A stretch of DNA of 64,000 nt from Alphaproteobacteria bacterium (GCA_020632875.1 JACKET010000001.1:186001-250000); one strand, 5' to 3'. Positions 26,172-35,368 are shown, counted from the stretch's first letter. Notes: generated by a model from the sequence alone, not told the origin. Made by a program: numbers and translations.

Positions 26172-27133
26172 CGCGGCGCCGGGTATCCCGGAGTGTTCGC
26201 GACGTACCAGTCCCGGAGCGCCGGAAGATGGCGCAATCCGACGGACGGGTGGACGTGGTGCACGACGTGGTACCCGATGTGGTGGGGCGCCACGAGCCAC
26301 GCGAGCGGGCTGCCGATCTGGTGATCGTTCGTCGTCGCGAGCAGGGTCTCGACGCGGCGGTCGGGTGTGGGGACGTAGCGGTGCTCGACCAGCAGCCGGC
26401 GCGCGGCGAGCAGCCCGGCGAGGGTGCCCGGCACCACGTACCCCCAGAGCACGGCGCCCGGGAAGGCCACGAAGAGCCCCGCCACACCGAGCTGGAAGAC
26501 GAGCTGCCCGAGATCCTCCCGCGCGCACGCGAGCACTTCGCGGCTCTCGGTGAGGTCGAGGCCCGAGCGGTCCTGCAGGAACACACGCGCATACGTCGTC
26601 CGGAAGCCGGGCAGGGCCCAGGCGACGAGCCCGAACACGGTGCGCACCGTCCAGAACGGCATCAGCAGGACGCCGCGCAGCACGTTGAGCGCGTACAGCA
26701 CGGGACGCTCCTCGACGCCCGCCTTGAAGTACGGGTCGGTCGGCATGCCGCTGTCGCGGTGGTGCCGCAGGTGGTGGTAGCGCATCGCGTTCAGCGTGGT
26801 GGCGAGCGGGTATCCACAGAGGACCTCGAGCAGGCGCACCTGCGCGGTCTTCCGCTTCAGCGGCATGTGCGCGGCGTCGTGCAGCAGCACGCCGAACCCG
26901 TGGATTCGCCCGGTCACGACGAGGATCCACGCGGGCCACGTCCACACGGGGAGGGCGGCCATGGCGGCCCACGCGCCGATCACGATCGCCCAGTCGACCG
27001 CGGCCATGCGGAGCAGATCGCCCACGTCGGGCGGCACGAGCAGCTCCGCGGGCGCGCGGTTGCGCGACAGGTGCGTCGGCGGCTCGGCATCGAGCGCGCG
27101 TTCGAGGTCGTCGGCGAGGTGATCGAGGGTCAC
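26168..27133 (-). CDS. Membrane fatty acid desaturase
   Basis: A 321-residue integral membrane protein starting with GTG at 27133. There is no obvious Shine-Dalgarno sequence, but a large inverted repeat begins 17 bp upstream. Histidine boxes are LLHDAAH (near residue 95), YHHLRHH (near 133) and YHVVHHVHPS (near 293), giving the diiron ligands of the FA_desaturase family. Hydrophobic segments lie around them. The enzyme probably introduces double bonds or hydroxyls into acyl lipids. It is translationally coupled to the GNAT gene that follows and divergent from the astacin protease gene, with which it shares a 163-bp control region. Confidence 0.86.
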   Translation of the reverse strand: MTLDHLADDLERALDAEPPTHLSRNRAPAELLVPPDVGDLLRMAAVDWAIVIGAWAAMAALPVWTWPAWILVVTGRIHGFGVLLHDAAHMPLKRKTAQVRLLEVLCGYPLATTLNAMRYHHLRHHRDSGMPTDPYFKAGVEERPVLYALNVLRGVLLMPFWTVRTVFGLVAWALPGFRTTYARVFLQDRSGLDLTESREVLACAREDLGQLVFQLGVAGLFVAFPGAVLWGYVVPGTLAGLLAARRLLVEHRYVPTPDRRVETLLATTNDHQIGSPLAWLVAPHHIGYHVVHHVHPSVGLRHLPALRDWYVANTPGYPAPR

Positions 27134-27149
27134 GGTCGGCGAATAACAC

Positions 27150-27192
27150 CGACCGATGTCCGTTTGGGGTGGGACCCGACGGACATCGGTCG
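27150..27192. promoter_or_regulatory. Perfect 14-bp inverted repeat between divergent genes (candidate operator)
   Basis: CGACCGATGTCCGT at 27150-27163 and its exact reverse complement at 27179-27192, with a 15-base spacer. It sits 17 bp upstream of the desaturase GTG and about 105 bp upstream of the astacin ATG. A dimeric regulator could use it as operator, or the desaturase leader could form it as a hairpin next to the start codon. Confidence 0.75.
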
Positions 27193-27203
27193 CGATCCAG
27201 AGC

Positions 27204-27233
27204 TTGCATTCTGTTCCGGGGTCTGCGTACGAT
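27204..27233 (+). promoter_or_regulatory. Candidate promoter for the astacin protease gene
   Basis: TTGCAT (27204-27209), an 18-bp gap, and TACGAT (27228-27233), about 63 bases ahead of the ATG at 27297. The hexamers match the usual -35 and -10 at four and four of six positions. It lies just downstream of the inverted repeat. Confidence 0.5.
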
Positions 27234-27296
27234 TCCGGCGCGCGCCGACATGCACCCGGCCCGCACCCTTTTGATTGGCGTTGTCTTGGAGTTGCC

Positions 27297-28853
27297 ATGC
27301 GTTTGGGTTGGGCCTGGTTGGCCCTGGCTGGTGGTGCGTGCACGCCGTTCTCCGCGATGGACGGATCGCTCGACAAGTATGCCGATCCGACCGAAGAGAT
27401 CGCGTTCCCCGGTGCCCGGATCGAAGGCCAGGGTGAGGTCGAGGTCGAAGCGGCCGACGGCGCCATCCTCGTCGTCCCGTTCGTCGTCCAGTCCGGCATG
27501 GCCGTCGCCGGGGGCGACATGCTCCTCGGCGAGGCGTCCGACCTGATGAACCGGTCGGCCGGCACGGCGCGGTCGTCCCAGGTCTGGCCGACCTGCGAGA
27601 TCCCGTACAGCTTCGACAGCTCCATCACCGCCTCCGCGCGGGCCGACTTCCTCCGCGCGGTCGACCACTGGAACGCCAACACGGCGCTCACCTTCGTCGA
27701 GAACGCGAGCGCCAGCGCGCGCATCCGCGTGAAGGACGGCGGCGGCTGCTCCTCCTACGTCGGCCGGCAGGGCGGCGTGCAGGACCTGACCCTCGCGAGC
27801 AACTGCGGCACCGGCGCGGCCATCCACGAGATCGCCCACGCCGTCGGGTTCTTCCACGAGCAGTCCCGCGCGGACGCCGACGAGCACGTGACGAAGCACT
27901 GGAACAACATCCAGAGCACCCACGCGCACAACTTCCGCACCTACGAGGAGCGCAACCAGTCCGGCCGCGACCTCGGGCCCTACGACTTCGGGTCGGTCAT
28001 GCACTACTCGTCCGGCGCGTTCGCCTCGGGCACGTGCACATGGAGCGACACGTCGGGCTGCACGATCACGCACCTCGACGGGTCCTACATCGGCGAGCAC
28101 CAGCGCACGCGGCTGTCGCCGGGAGACCTCGCGGGCATCGACACCCTGTACGGCGCGCGCTGCGGTGCCGCTCCGCAGGACGATCACGGCGACACCGCGG
28201 CGGACGCGACGCCGGTCCAGGCGGGCTCCACCACGGTCGGCACGATCGAGGCGGGGGACGACGACTTCTTCCGGATCTCCGTCACGCCCGGGCACCACGT
28301 CACCATCGAGACGACGGGCGCGACCGACACCTTCGGCCACCTCCAGTCCACCGACGGGACCGAGCTCGCCACCGACGACGACACCGGCGCCGACCGCAAC
28401 TTCAAGCTCGAGCTCGACGCGACGGCCTCGGCCTACATCGTGCGGGTGCGCGGCTACAGCGCCACGACGACGGGCGGCTACCAGCTCGTCGTGACGACGG
28501 TGGCGCCGCCCGACGACCACGGCAACGACCAGGCGTCGGCGACCGAGATCCGCTTCGATGCCGTCGGCACGAACGAGCAGTCCGCCGTGCTGGATGCCGG
28601 CGACGTCGACGTGTTCCGCATCGAGGCGCTCGTGGGCGGTGCGCTGTCGGCGTTCTCGGAGGGGGCGACCGACACGCACGGCACGCTGTACGCGGCGGAT
28701 GGCACGCAGCTCGATCTGAACGACGACACCCAGGGCCTGAACTTCGCGGTGACCGCGACGGTCGAGCCGGGGACGTACTACCTGCACGTCCGCGGCTACG
28801 CGGCGAGCACGCAGGGCCCGTACGACCTCGTCGTCACGCTCGAAACGCCTTGA
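27297..28853 (+). CDS. Astacin-family (M12A) zinc metalloprotease with two PPC domains
   Basis: A 518-residue product with ATG at 27297 and TTGGAG seven bases before. An N-terminal signal peptide ends near ALAGGAC, possibly a lipoprotein. After a pro-region of about 75 residues the catalytic domain begins (WPTCEIPYSFDSS). It carries the extended astacin zinc motif HEIAHAVGFFHEQSRADAD and the Met-turn SVMHYSS. Two bacterial pre-peptidase C-terminal (PPC) domains follow (about residues 290-400 and 405-518), each starting DDHG/DDHGND. The enzyme is a secreted or surface endopeptidase. The PPC domains are often removed on maturation. Astacins are common in metazoa and in scattered bacteria, including myxobacteria. 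Confidence 0.92.
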   Translation: MRLGWAWLALAGGACTPFSAMDGSLDKYADPTEEIAFPGARIEGQGEVEVEAADGAILVVPFVVQSGMAVAGGDMLLGEASDLMNRSAGTARSSQVWPTCEIPYSFDSSITASARADFLRAVDHWNANTALTFVENASASARIRVKDGGGCSSYVGRQGGVQDLTLASNCGTGAAIHEIAHAVGFFHEQSRADADEHVTKHWNNIQSTHAHNFRTYEERNQSGRDLGPYDFGSVMHYSSGAFASGTCTWSDTSGCTITHLDGSYIGEHQRTRLSPGDLAGIDTLYGARCGAAPQDDHGDTAADATPVQAGSTTVGTIEAGDDDFFRISVTPGHHVTIETTGATDTFGHLQSTDGTELATDDDTGADRNFKLELDATASAYIVRVRGYSATTTGGYQLVVTTVAPPDDHGNDQASATEIRFDAVGTNEQSAVLDAGDVDVFRIEALVGGALSAFSEGATDTHGTLYAADGTQLDLNDDTQGLNFAVTATVEPGTYYLHVRGYAASTQGPYDLVVTLETP

Positions 28854-28854
28854 C

Positions 28855-28914
28855 GGTCTCGTCAAGACCATTCAGCAGTTGAGATTCCGTCGGGACGACG
28901 CCCGCTTGCGGGCG
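28855..28914. terminator. Two hairpins between convergent genes, possible bidirectional terminator
   Basis: GGTCT-CGTCA-AGACC at 28855-28869, and CGCCCG-CTTG-CGGGCG at 28899-28914 (six pairs, four-base loop). They lie between the astacin stop (28853) and the stop of the leftward hydrolase (28934). No T-tract follows, so intrinsic termination is uncertain. Confidence 0.45.
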
Positions 28915-28933
28915 GTGGCCGGCGGAACAGGCG

Positions 28934-30013
28934 TCAGGGGAGCGCGGAGGCGCGGCGCCGGATGTCCTGCACGATGTCGGCGCCGGTGAGGTTCAGGTCG
29001 AGCACGTGCGAGCCGTTCGTCCCGCTCACCGTCTTCCGGTCGAGGTCGACGGGCGGGTCGTCGGAGCGCGCCCACCGCACTTCGAGCCCGATGTCCTGGC
29101 CTTCGCCGCGGCACGTCGCCTCGAACGCCCCTTCGTAGCGGACCAGTGCGTCGGTCGGCGTGCCGGGGGGCGGCGTGAGCAGGCTGTGGTCGGCGGCCAT
29201 CGTGAAGGCGGCCAGCGTGGCGCGCGCTTCGGGGTCGTCGGGCGAGGCGGGGTCGACGCACACGGCCTGGTCACCCTCGAAGTTCTCGGGATGCACCTCG
29301 GGGCGCGGGTGATCCGCGACGTACGTGCGGAACCCGACCACGCAGCCCGTCTGGGCCGCGGCGCTGCACGTGGGGACCGTCTCGAACGAGCCGCCCGTCG
29401 TGCTGCCGGCGTCGGTGCCGAGCGGCCAGCCGGTGGGGTAGGCGACCACCATGCGCGCGAGCACGGCGGGGTCGGTCTCGATGCGCTCGCGGATCAGGCG
29501 CGACAGGTGCTGCCCGCCCTGGCTGTGCCCGAAGAGCACGAACGGGCGGTTGGGCTCGCGGCGCAGGAACTCCTCGAAGGCCGCCAGCACGTCGCCGAAC
29601 GCGGAGTCGAAGCACTGCGCCTGCTTCTCGGCGTTGTTCGTGACGTACGTGCCGAGGAGGACCTGGCGGTACACGGGCACGTAGAGGTCGCACACCTCGC
29701 GGAGCGGCCCGGCCTGGCTGCGCGCCCAGCCCTCCGGCCCGGGGACGTTCGCGACATCGTGGTGCAGGCCGGGGGCGAGCCGCAGGTCGAGCGTCGGGTA
29801 CACGGCGAAGCACGCGATGGCCGGCGCGGGGTCGGCTTCGATCGCGCCATCCGTGACGGAGCCGTCGGCCGCGACCGTGCGGAGCGGCAGCGAGTCGGGG
29901 CACGCGCCGGGGTCGTCCGGCGTGCACAGCCAGTTCGCCGGGCCGGCGTAGTCGAGCGGGGCGTCGACCTCGCAGCTCGTGCCGCAGCCGGTCAGCAGGG
30001 CGAGGAGCAACAT
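28934..30013 (-). CDS. DUF3089 family lipoprotein, alpha/beta-hydrolase-like
   Basis: A 359-residue product with ATG at 30013. MLLLALLTGC is a lipoprotein signal. The DUF3089 (PF11288) pattern is visible: IACFAVYPTLDL near residue 70, VYRQVLLGTYV, and the nucleophile elbow RPFVLFGHSQGGQHLSRL near residue 160, followed by the TYVADHPRPEVHPEN segment. The fold is alpha/beta hydrolase; the family's substrate is not established. The start lacks a Shine-Dalgarno site, but a TACGCT hexamer ends six bases before the ATG, suggesting a leaderless transcript. It lies 28 bp behind the SGNH lipoprotein gene, so co-transcription is an alternative. Confidence 0.84.
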   Translation of the reverse strand: MLLLALLTGCGTSCEVDAPLDYAGPANWLCTPDDPGACPDSLPLRTVAADGSVTDGAIEADPAPAIACFAVYPTLDLRLAPGLHHDVANVPGPEGWARSQAGPLREVCDLYVPVYRQVLLGTYVTNNAEKQAQCFDSAFGDVLAAFEEFLRREPNRPFVLFGHSQGGQHLSRLIRERIETDPAVLARMVVAYPTGWPLGTDAGSTTGGSFETVPTCSAAAQTGCVVGFRTYVADHPRPEVHPENFEGDQAVCVDPASPDDPEARATLAAFTMAADHSLLTPPPGTPTDALVRYEGAFEATCRGEGQDIGLEVRWARSDDPPVDLDRKTVSGTNGSHVLDLNLTGADIVQDIRRRASALP

Positions 30014-30041
30014 GGGGCCAGCGTACCCGGTGTCGCGGCCC

Positions 30042-30926
30042 TCAGGGGACCCAGAGCTCGAGCGGCAGGTTGTCGCTCGCCGCGAGGAACAGGCGGCGGA
30101 TCTCGTGGTGCCCGCGCTTGTTCGGGTGGATGCAGTCCTCCTGGAACCAGCGCGTCGGGTCGTCGGCGTCGTACGCGTCCATGGACGTGCGCTCGTGGTT
30201 CCAGCCGTGGCCGCGGAAGTGGCCGCGCAGGTCGACCCAGGCGAAGCCGATCTCCTGCGCGAGGGCCAGGGTGCGCGCGTTCACGTCGTCGAGCACGGGC
30301 TCGACGCCGGACACGTCGAGCCCCATGAAGCACTGGTCGGCCTGGCCTTCGCCGTCGGTGGGCTCGTAGACGTTGGTGAGCGACAGCAGCACGCCGTCCG
30401 GGAACCGCGCCGGGTCGTTGAGCTCGGTGGCGATCTCGCGGATGTTGGCTTCGATGTCGTCGGCCACGGTGTCGAGGGCGCCGGGCGTGACGAGCGCGCC
30501 GGTCATGTCGTTGCCGCCGATGGTGACGAACACCAGCGTCGGGCCGCTCGCGGGGCCGTCGAGCGCCTCGTCGAGGTTCGGGATCTGGCGGTCGAGGATG
30601 TCGGGCGTCTCGGCGCCGGACCGCGACACGTCGATCACCTCGGGCGCGCCGTACCGCGCGGTGAGGTCGTCTCCGGCGAAGCCCGGCCAGGCGTCGTCGG
30701 CGTTCGCCACGAGGAGCTCGGCGTAGCTGACCTCCTGGTTCGCGATGCCGTACCCTGCGGTGATCGAGTCCCCGAGGAACACGACGCGCGCGACCTGCGG
30801 CAGGGGCGCGAACTCGGGCGACCAGCTCGTCACGTCGGGGTCGAGCGGGACCGTGGGGGGCCCGGTGTCTTCGGGCTCTCCGCCGGTACACCCGGCGAGC
30901 AGGGCAGCGAGTGCGAGCGCGCGCAT
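30042..30926 (-). CDS. GDSL/SGNH-family hydrolase lipoprotein
   Basis: A 294-residue product starting at the ATG at 30926 with GGAGG five bases upstream; the longer frame to 31010 is rejected. MRALALAALLAGC is a lipoprotein signal. The SGNH blocks are seen in order: VVFLGDSITAGYG (block I, nucleophile Ser), IDVSRSGAET (Gly block), VTIGGNDMTG (Asn block) and QEDCIHPNKRGHHEI (catalytic Asp/His, block V). Such enzymes hydrolyse esters of lipids, sugars or peptidoglycan acetyl groups outside the cytoplasm. Together with the following DUF3089 gene it forms a pair of exported hydrolases. Confidence 0.9.
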   Translation of the reverse strand: MRALALAALLAGCTGGEPEDTGPPTVPLDPDVTSWSPEFAPLPQVARVVFLGDSITAGYGIANQEVSYAELLVANADDAWPGFAGDDLTARYGAPEVIDVSRSGAETPDILDRQIPNLDEALDGPASGPTLVFVTIGGNDMTGALVTPGALDTVADDIEANIREIATELNDPARFPDGVLLSLTNVYEPTDGEGQADQCFMGLDVSGVEPVLDDVNARTLALAQEIGFAWVDLRGHFRGHGWNHERTSMDAYDADDPTRWFQEDCIHPNKRGHHEIRRLFLAASDNLPLELWVP

Positions 30927-30984
30927 GCGTCCTCCAAGGCTTGACGTGTAGCCCGGGCCGCGCGGAGTGGGTGTCAGGGGCCGG

Positions 30985-33660
30985 TCAGATGCCGTTGCCG
31001 TGAAGCACACGCAAGGGCGGGTAGGAGCCCGGGTTGTCGACGTTGTAGCTTGCCTGCATCAAGATGTCCTGGAATCCGTCGGAATCGAAGTCGATGAACA
31101 CGAGCTGGTCCGGAAGCCAAGGCGTCCCGTTGAGCACGGTGGACCATGGGGGATCGCGGAGATCGGTGGAGTGCACGATGACCATGCCGCTCCCGTAGTT
31201 GCTCACCAACTCCACGATGCCGTCGCCGTCCATGTCACCCACTGGCAAGCCGATTGCGGACGCAGCGTTCGTGGGGTGGGAATAGGCCTGGATTGTCGAG
31301 CTGCTACCCACCGGGCCGGGGATCATCTCGATGCTGAAGGCTGTCCCGAATCGGATCAATGCAAGGTCGGGTATGCCATCGGCCCCGACTACATCGAGCG
31401 TAGTGGAAGCCACGCCCAGGGCGAGATCGGACGGGTTCTGGGCGAAGTGGGCCAAGTGTTCCGAAGCGTCATGAACGCCCGGGGTCAGCCCACCGAAAAC
31501 GTAGATTCCATCTCCACTGGCTTCCACCACAAAGCAACCTGAGCTCTCACAACTCGGGAGGGACTGCGGATTTCCATCCACCTGAACGCTGGCCGTGGAA
31601 GTGGCGGCAGCGTCCTGTCCAATGGAGGACGCGAAAGGAGTGAAGGATACTTCGGATGCCACATCGAACCACAGACCCGGCCCAAGAGGCCCGTCCGAAA
31701 CGAGGGCGAAGCGGTTCGAGTAGTTGGCCGTGTAGGAGGCAATGGGCGTGGTGTTGAACGAAGCCCCACCCCGAAACACCTTAAGTCCGCCGTTCACTGC
31801 AAAGTCGAAGCAGGCGAGCTCCTCGTGCGCCGAGCCCGTCAGGTTGGCGGTATGGGGTTCGGTGCAGGCGATTCCGTTGATTCGAGCGGAAGAGGAGAGG
31901 AAATTCAGCGTCGAGCCGTCCACGACTTGGCTCCACGGAGCATCTACGTCGACGATCAAGAAGTCCGGTGACCCGTCCCCGACGACGTTGCCGATCGTGA
32001 AAATTGCGTCGGTTCCAACCGGTGTATCGAATATCGACCAGATCGCCGGATCGGGTACTCCGGAGAACGGCACGAACTGAAGCGAAGGCATGAGGCAGTC
32101 CGTTGCGTCATCGCAGTCCTCATCGATGCCTGTGCGGCAGATCTCCGTGAACATGGGTGCTCTGGCGGGATCGGTGTCATCGCAGTCGCCAGTGGTCGCG
32201 CGGTAGCCGGTGGGACGCGTGCACTGTTGGATGCTCTCGTCCCCACCGACGAGATCGCCGTCCTGGTCGCGATACCACGTCGGGACCACCACGCTGGCGT
32301 TGTTGTCGTTGCAGTCGCCCGCGTCGGGGATGTAGCCCGACGGCGCGGCGTCGCAGGTCGTGACGGTGTTGTCGGGGTTGCCGAAGCCGTCCTGGTCGTT
32401 GTCGCGGTAGTACGTCACGAAGGTCGCGCCTTCGTCGATGGCCCCGTCGCAGTCCTGGTCGATCCCGTCGCAGAGGTCCGCGGCTCCCGGCCGGATACCC
32501 GGGTCGGTGTCGTCGCAGTCGTTGTCGTCGAGGACGTGTCCGGACGGCGGGGCACAGGCCTGGACGGAGGCGAGCGGGTCGCCGGAGCCGTCGCCGTCGG
32601 CGTCCGCGAAGTAGAGCGTCACCAGGGCGTCGTCGTCGACCTGTCCGTCGCAGTCCTGGTCCACGCCGTCGCACACGTCCGGGATGAGGGGCCCGATGGT
32701 CGGATCGGAGTCGTCACAGTCCCCGCTGACGAGGACGAAGCCCTGCACCACAGCGCAGCTCTCGATGACGTTGTCGTCCGTTCCCGCCAGGTCGCCGTCG
32801 GCATCGAAGTAGAGGAACCGGAACACGTCGTCTTCGTCGACGAGGCCGTTGCAGTTCTGGTCGACCCCGTCGCAGAGGTCGATGGCCACGGGGCTCACGG
32901 TGGCGTCGTCGTCCGCGCAGTCGCCGCCCACGGGGGCGAAGCCGGGGAGCGCATCGCAGTAGATGTCGGAGTCGTCGTCCCGACCGAAGCCGTCGCCGTC
33001 GTCGTCGCGGAACTGGACGTACGACACGGCGTTCTCGTCGACGAGGCCGTTGCAGTTCTGATCGATGCCGTCGCAGAGGTCGATGGCGGCGGGGCTGACC
33101 GTCGGGTCGCCGTCGTCGCAGTCGCCGGGGAGCGCCACGTACGCAGCGTCGTCCTGGCACGTGAAGATGGCGGACTCGACGGTGCCGAAGCCGTCGCCGT
33201 CCCCGTCGTAGAAGCGCTCGACGAGGAGGGAGTCGTCGTCGGGCTGCCCGTCGCAGTTCTGGTCGAGCCCGTCGCACAGATCCTCGACGGCCGGGTTGAA
33301 GGCGGGGTCGGTGTCGTCGCAGTCGCCCACGAGCTCCGCGAATCCCTCGGGCCGCGTGCAGGCCGAGCGCTCTTCGCCGCCGGCGACGCCGTAGCCGTCG
33401 CCGTCCTCGTCGCGGAAGAAGATCCGGGAGCCGATGCCGTCGTCGTCCGGCACCCCGTCGCAGTCGTTGTCGATGCCGTCGTTGCAGATCTCGGGGGCCG
33501 CCGGATTCACGTCCGGCTGGCCCTCGTCGCAGTCGTCACCGCCGGCCTGGACAGGCAGGAAGCCGTCGCGGTCGCGGTCCAGCGCGCGCTCGACCTCGTT
33601 CTGGGTGACGAAACACCCCGACGCGAATGCGACGAGGAATATTGTGCGATTCAGCGACAC
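30985..33660 (-). CDS. Lipoprotein with eight MopE-type metal-binding repeats and FG-GAP-like C-terminal region
   Basis: An 891-residue product from GTG at 33660, overlapping the upstream gene by 10 bp. The signal ends AFASGC. Residues about 40-520 hold eight repeats of 45-70 residues, each with a DCDDxDP motif followed by CDGxDQNCDG and a DxDGDGxG calcium-loop-like strand. These are the 'putative metal-binding motif' repeats (PF11617) named after copper-binding MopE of Methylococcus. The C-terminal 370 residues contain FG-GAP/VCBS-like Asp loops (GDMDGDGIVEL, DFDSDGFQDIL). A surface metal-binding or adhesive role is likely. The DNA encoding the C-terminal half is clearly lower in G+C (about 53% in sampled 60-base lines) than the repeat half (about 68%). 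Confidence 0.85.
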   Translation of the reverse strand: MSLNRTIFLVAFASGCFVTQNEVERALDRDRDGFLPVQAGGDDCDEGQPDVNPAAPEICNDGIDNDCDGVPDDDGIGSRIFFRDEDGDGYGVAGGEERSACTRPEGFAELVGDCDDTDPAFNPAVEDLCDGLDQNCDGQPDDDSLLVERFYDGDGDGFGTVESAIFTCQDDAAYVALPGDCDDGDPTVSPAAIDLCDGIDQNCNGLVDENAVSYVQFRDDDGDGFGRDDDSDIYCDALPGFAPVGGDCADDDATVSPVAIDLCDGVDQNCNGLVDEDDVFRFLYFDADGDLAGTDDNVIESCAVVQGFVLVSGDCDDSDPTIGPLIPDVCDGVDQDCDGQVDDDALVTLYFADADGDGSGDPLASVQACAPPSGHVLDDNDCDDTDPGIRPGAADLCDGIDQDCDGAIDEGATFVTYYRDNDQDGFGNPDNTVTTCDAAPSGYIPDAGDCNDNNASVVVPTWYRDQDGDLVGGDESIQQCTRPTGYRATTGDCDDTDPARAPMFTEICRTGIDEDCDDATDCLMPSLQFVPFSGVPDPAIWSIFDTPVGTDAIFTIGNVVGDGSPDFLIVDVDAPWSQVVDGSTLNFLSSSARINGIACTEPHTANLTGSAHEELACFDFAVNGGLKVFRGGASFNTTPIASYTANYSNRFALVSDGPLGPGLWFDVASEVSFTPFASSIGQDAAATSTASVQVDGNPQSLPSCESSGCFVVEASGDGIYVFGGLTPGVHDASEHLAHFAQNPSDLALGVASTTLDVVGADGIPDLALIRFGTAFSIEMIPGPVGSSSTIQAYSHPTNAASAIGLPVGDMDGDGIVELVSNYGSGMVIVHSTDLRDPPWSTVLNGTPWLPDQLVFIDFDSDGFQDILMQASYNVDNPGSYPPLRVLHGNGI

Positions 33661-35324
33661 TCTTGCAGGCTGCCGCCGTAGGAAATGTCACACGTCGCGT
33701 ACCCGCCGTTGCAGAGACCGAACGGCGCGTTGCTTTCGCAGCTCGAGCACTGGCTGGAGAAGAAGCCGTACCCTACACAGGCCGCGCCGCAGTACACGGC
33801 ACAGGTTTCGTTGAGGTTGAAGTCGCAGCTCGAGATTCGCTGCCCGGCCCCACCGCACGGAGGAACGGCGCCCACCCAGCCACTGGTGCCGTTGCAGTCG
33901 AACTGGCCCAACGAACAGGTTCCACCGCCCGTGGTGTACCGACTCTCTTGCTGGCCGTCGCAGTTGTAGTCGAAGCTGCCATTCGACCGCGGGGCGCTGA
34001 ACCACTGGGTCTGTCCGGGATGCACGGCCGGGCTGTTGTCGTCGCAGTCGGTGGTGTTGGCCCCGGTGTACGGGTACTGGGCTTCGCAGTAACAGGCGTT
34101 CGAGGCAGATGTTCCGTACCCGTCAGCGTCGTTGTCGGCGAAGAAGATGGAGCACCCGATGGCGTTCTGCTCGTTCGTCAGCGTGTTGCAGTTGTTGTCG
34201 ACGCCGTCGCCGCAGATCTCGGGCGCGCCGGGGTTCACCTGACCGTTCGCGTCGTCGCAGTCTTGCTGGGTGCCCGCCGCGTTCACGCAGGGGGGCGCTT
34301 CGCAGTAGCCGTCGCCGTCGTCGTCGTAGTTCGGGAATCCCTCGTCGATGAGGCCGTCGCAGTCGTCGTCCTCGAGGTTCTGGACCTCAGTGGCCTCCGG
34401 GCTCACGAGCTCGGTGGAGTCGTCGCAGTCGGGGATCGTGTTCGTCGCGTTGGTACACGGTGGGGCTTCGCAGTATCCGTCGAGGTCGTCGTCGTAGCAG
34501 GGGCTGTTGACGTCGATCTCGGTGTTGGGATTGCAGTCGTTGTCGAGGCCGTCGCAGACCTCGGGCGCACCCGGGTAGATCGTGGGCGCGCTGTCGTTGC
34601 AGTCGCCGCCGTTCGGCGTGTGCCCATCCATGTCGAGGTCGGCGTCGTTTCGGTCGACCACGTCGAACACGACGTTCGCCGAAGCCGAGAACCCGTCGGT
34701 GTCGTCGACCGTGAACGTGAGCAGGTGCTGGCCGAGCGGCAGGGTGCCCTGGCACGAGCCGTTGCCGCTGCCGTCGGGCACCATGAAGCAGATGAAGCCC
34801 GTGCTGGACGACTGGAGCTCGACCGAGAGCGCGGCGGGCGGGTCGTTCGCGTCTTCGACGTGGGCGGCGAAGGTGAAGGGCTCGCCGTCGATGCCGGTGA
34901 TGCCGGGCGCCGGGCTGATGATCTCGATGGTGGGCTCGTCGACGGGGATCTCGGCGTCGCCGACCTGGATCGTGACCGTGGCCTCGCCCTGCTCGTTGCC
35001 GGCATCGGTGGCGCGCAGCGTGATCACGTGCGTGCCGGAGCCCAGCGCCGTGCTGACGAACTCGACGAGCCCATCGGGGTTGGGCGGATCGGCGTCGGGC
35101 AGGATGCCGTCGAGGGAGCTCGTCCACTCGACGTCGAGCGCCGTGACGTCGCTGTCGTCGACGACCTGACCGGTGAAGTAGACGGGCTCGCCGGCGTCGA
35201 AGACCTGACCCTCGAGGGGCGCAGAGATGGTGACGGCGGGCGGGGTGTTGTAGACGACGAAGCCCTTGTCTGCGCCATTGCACGCGACGAGGGCGAAAAC
35301 TGCGATCATAGAGATGCGGGACAT
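33651..35324 (-). CDS. Lipoprotein with Ig-like domains, four MopE-type repeats and a Cys-rich C-terminus
   Basis: A 557-residue product with ATG at 35324 and GGAGGGG just upstream. The signal ends FALVAC. Two bacterial Ig-like domains (about residues 25-220; VTISAPLEGQVFDAG and TIEIISPAPGITG mark their starts) are followed by four MopE-type motifs (GDCNDSAPTIYPGAPE, PDCDDSTELVSPE, QDCDDANGQVNPGAPE, TDCDDNSPAVHPG). A final segment of about 120 residues carries more than ten Cys, suggesting a disulfide-rich knot. It is the first gene of a pair with the larger MopE-repeat lipoprotein, and the two coding regions overlap. Both are likely surface proteins binding Ca2+ or Cu. Confidence 0.83.
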   Translation of the reverse strand: MSRISMIAVFALVACNGADKGFVVYNTPPAVTISAPLEGQVFDAGEPVYFTGQVVDDSDVTALDVEWTSSLDGILPDADPPNPDGLVEFVSTALGSGTHVITLRATDAGNEQGEATVTIQVGDAEIPVDEPTIEIISPAPGITGIDGEPFTFAAHVEDANDPPAALSVELQSSSTGFICFMVPDGSGNGSCQGTLPLGQHLLTFTVDDTDGFSASANVVFDVVDRNDADLDMDGHTPNGGDCNDSAPTIYPGAPEVCDGLDNDCNPNTEIDVNSPCYDDDLDGYCEAPPCTNATNTIPDCDDSTELVSPEATEVQNLEDDDCDGLIDEGFPNYDDDGDGYCEAPPCVNAAGTQQDCDDANGQVNPGAPEICGDGVDNNCNTLTNEQNAIGCSIFFADNDADGYGTSASNACYCEAQYPYTGANTTDCDDNSPAVHPGQTQWFSAPRSNGSFDYNCDGQQESRYTTGGGTCSLGQFDCNGTSGWVGAVPPCGGAGQRISSCDFNLNETCAVYCGAACVGYGFFSSQCSSCESNAPFGLCNGGYATCDISYGGSLQECR

Positions 35325-35368
35325 GGATCCCCTCCGGACGGGAAGGGTAGCCGGAATTTCCCGCGGCG

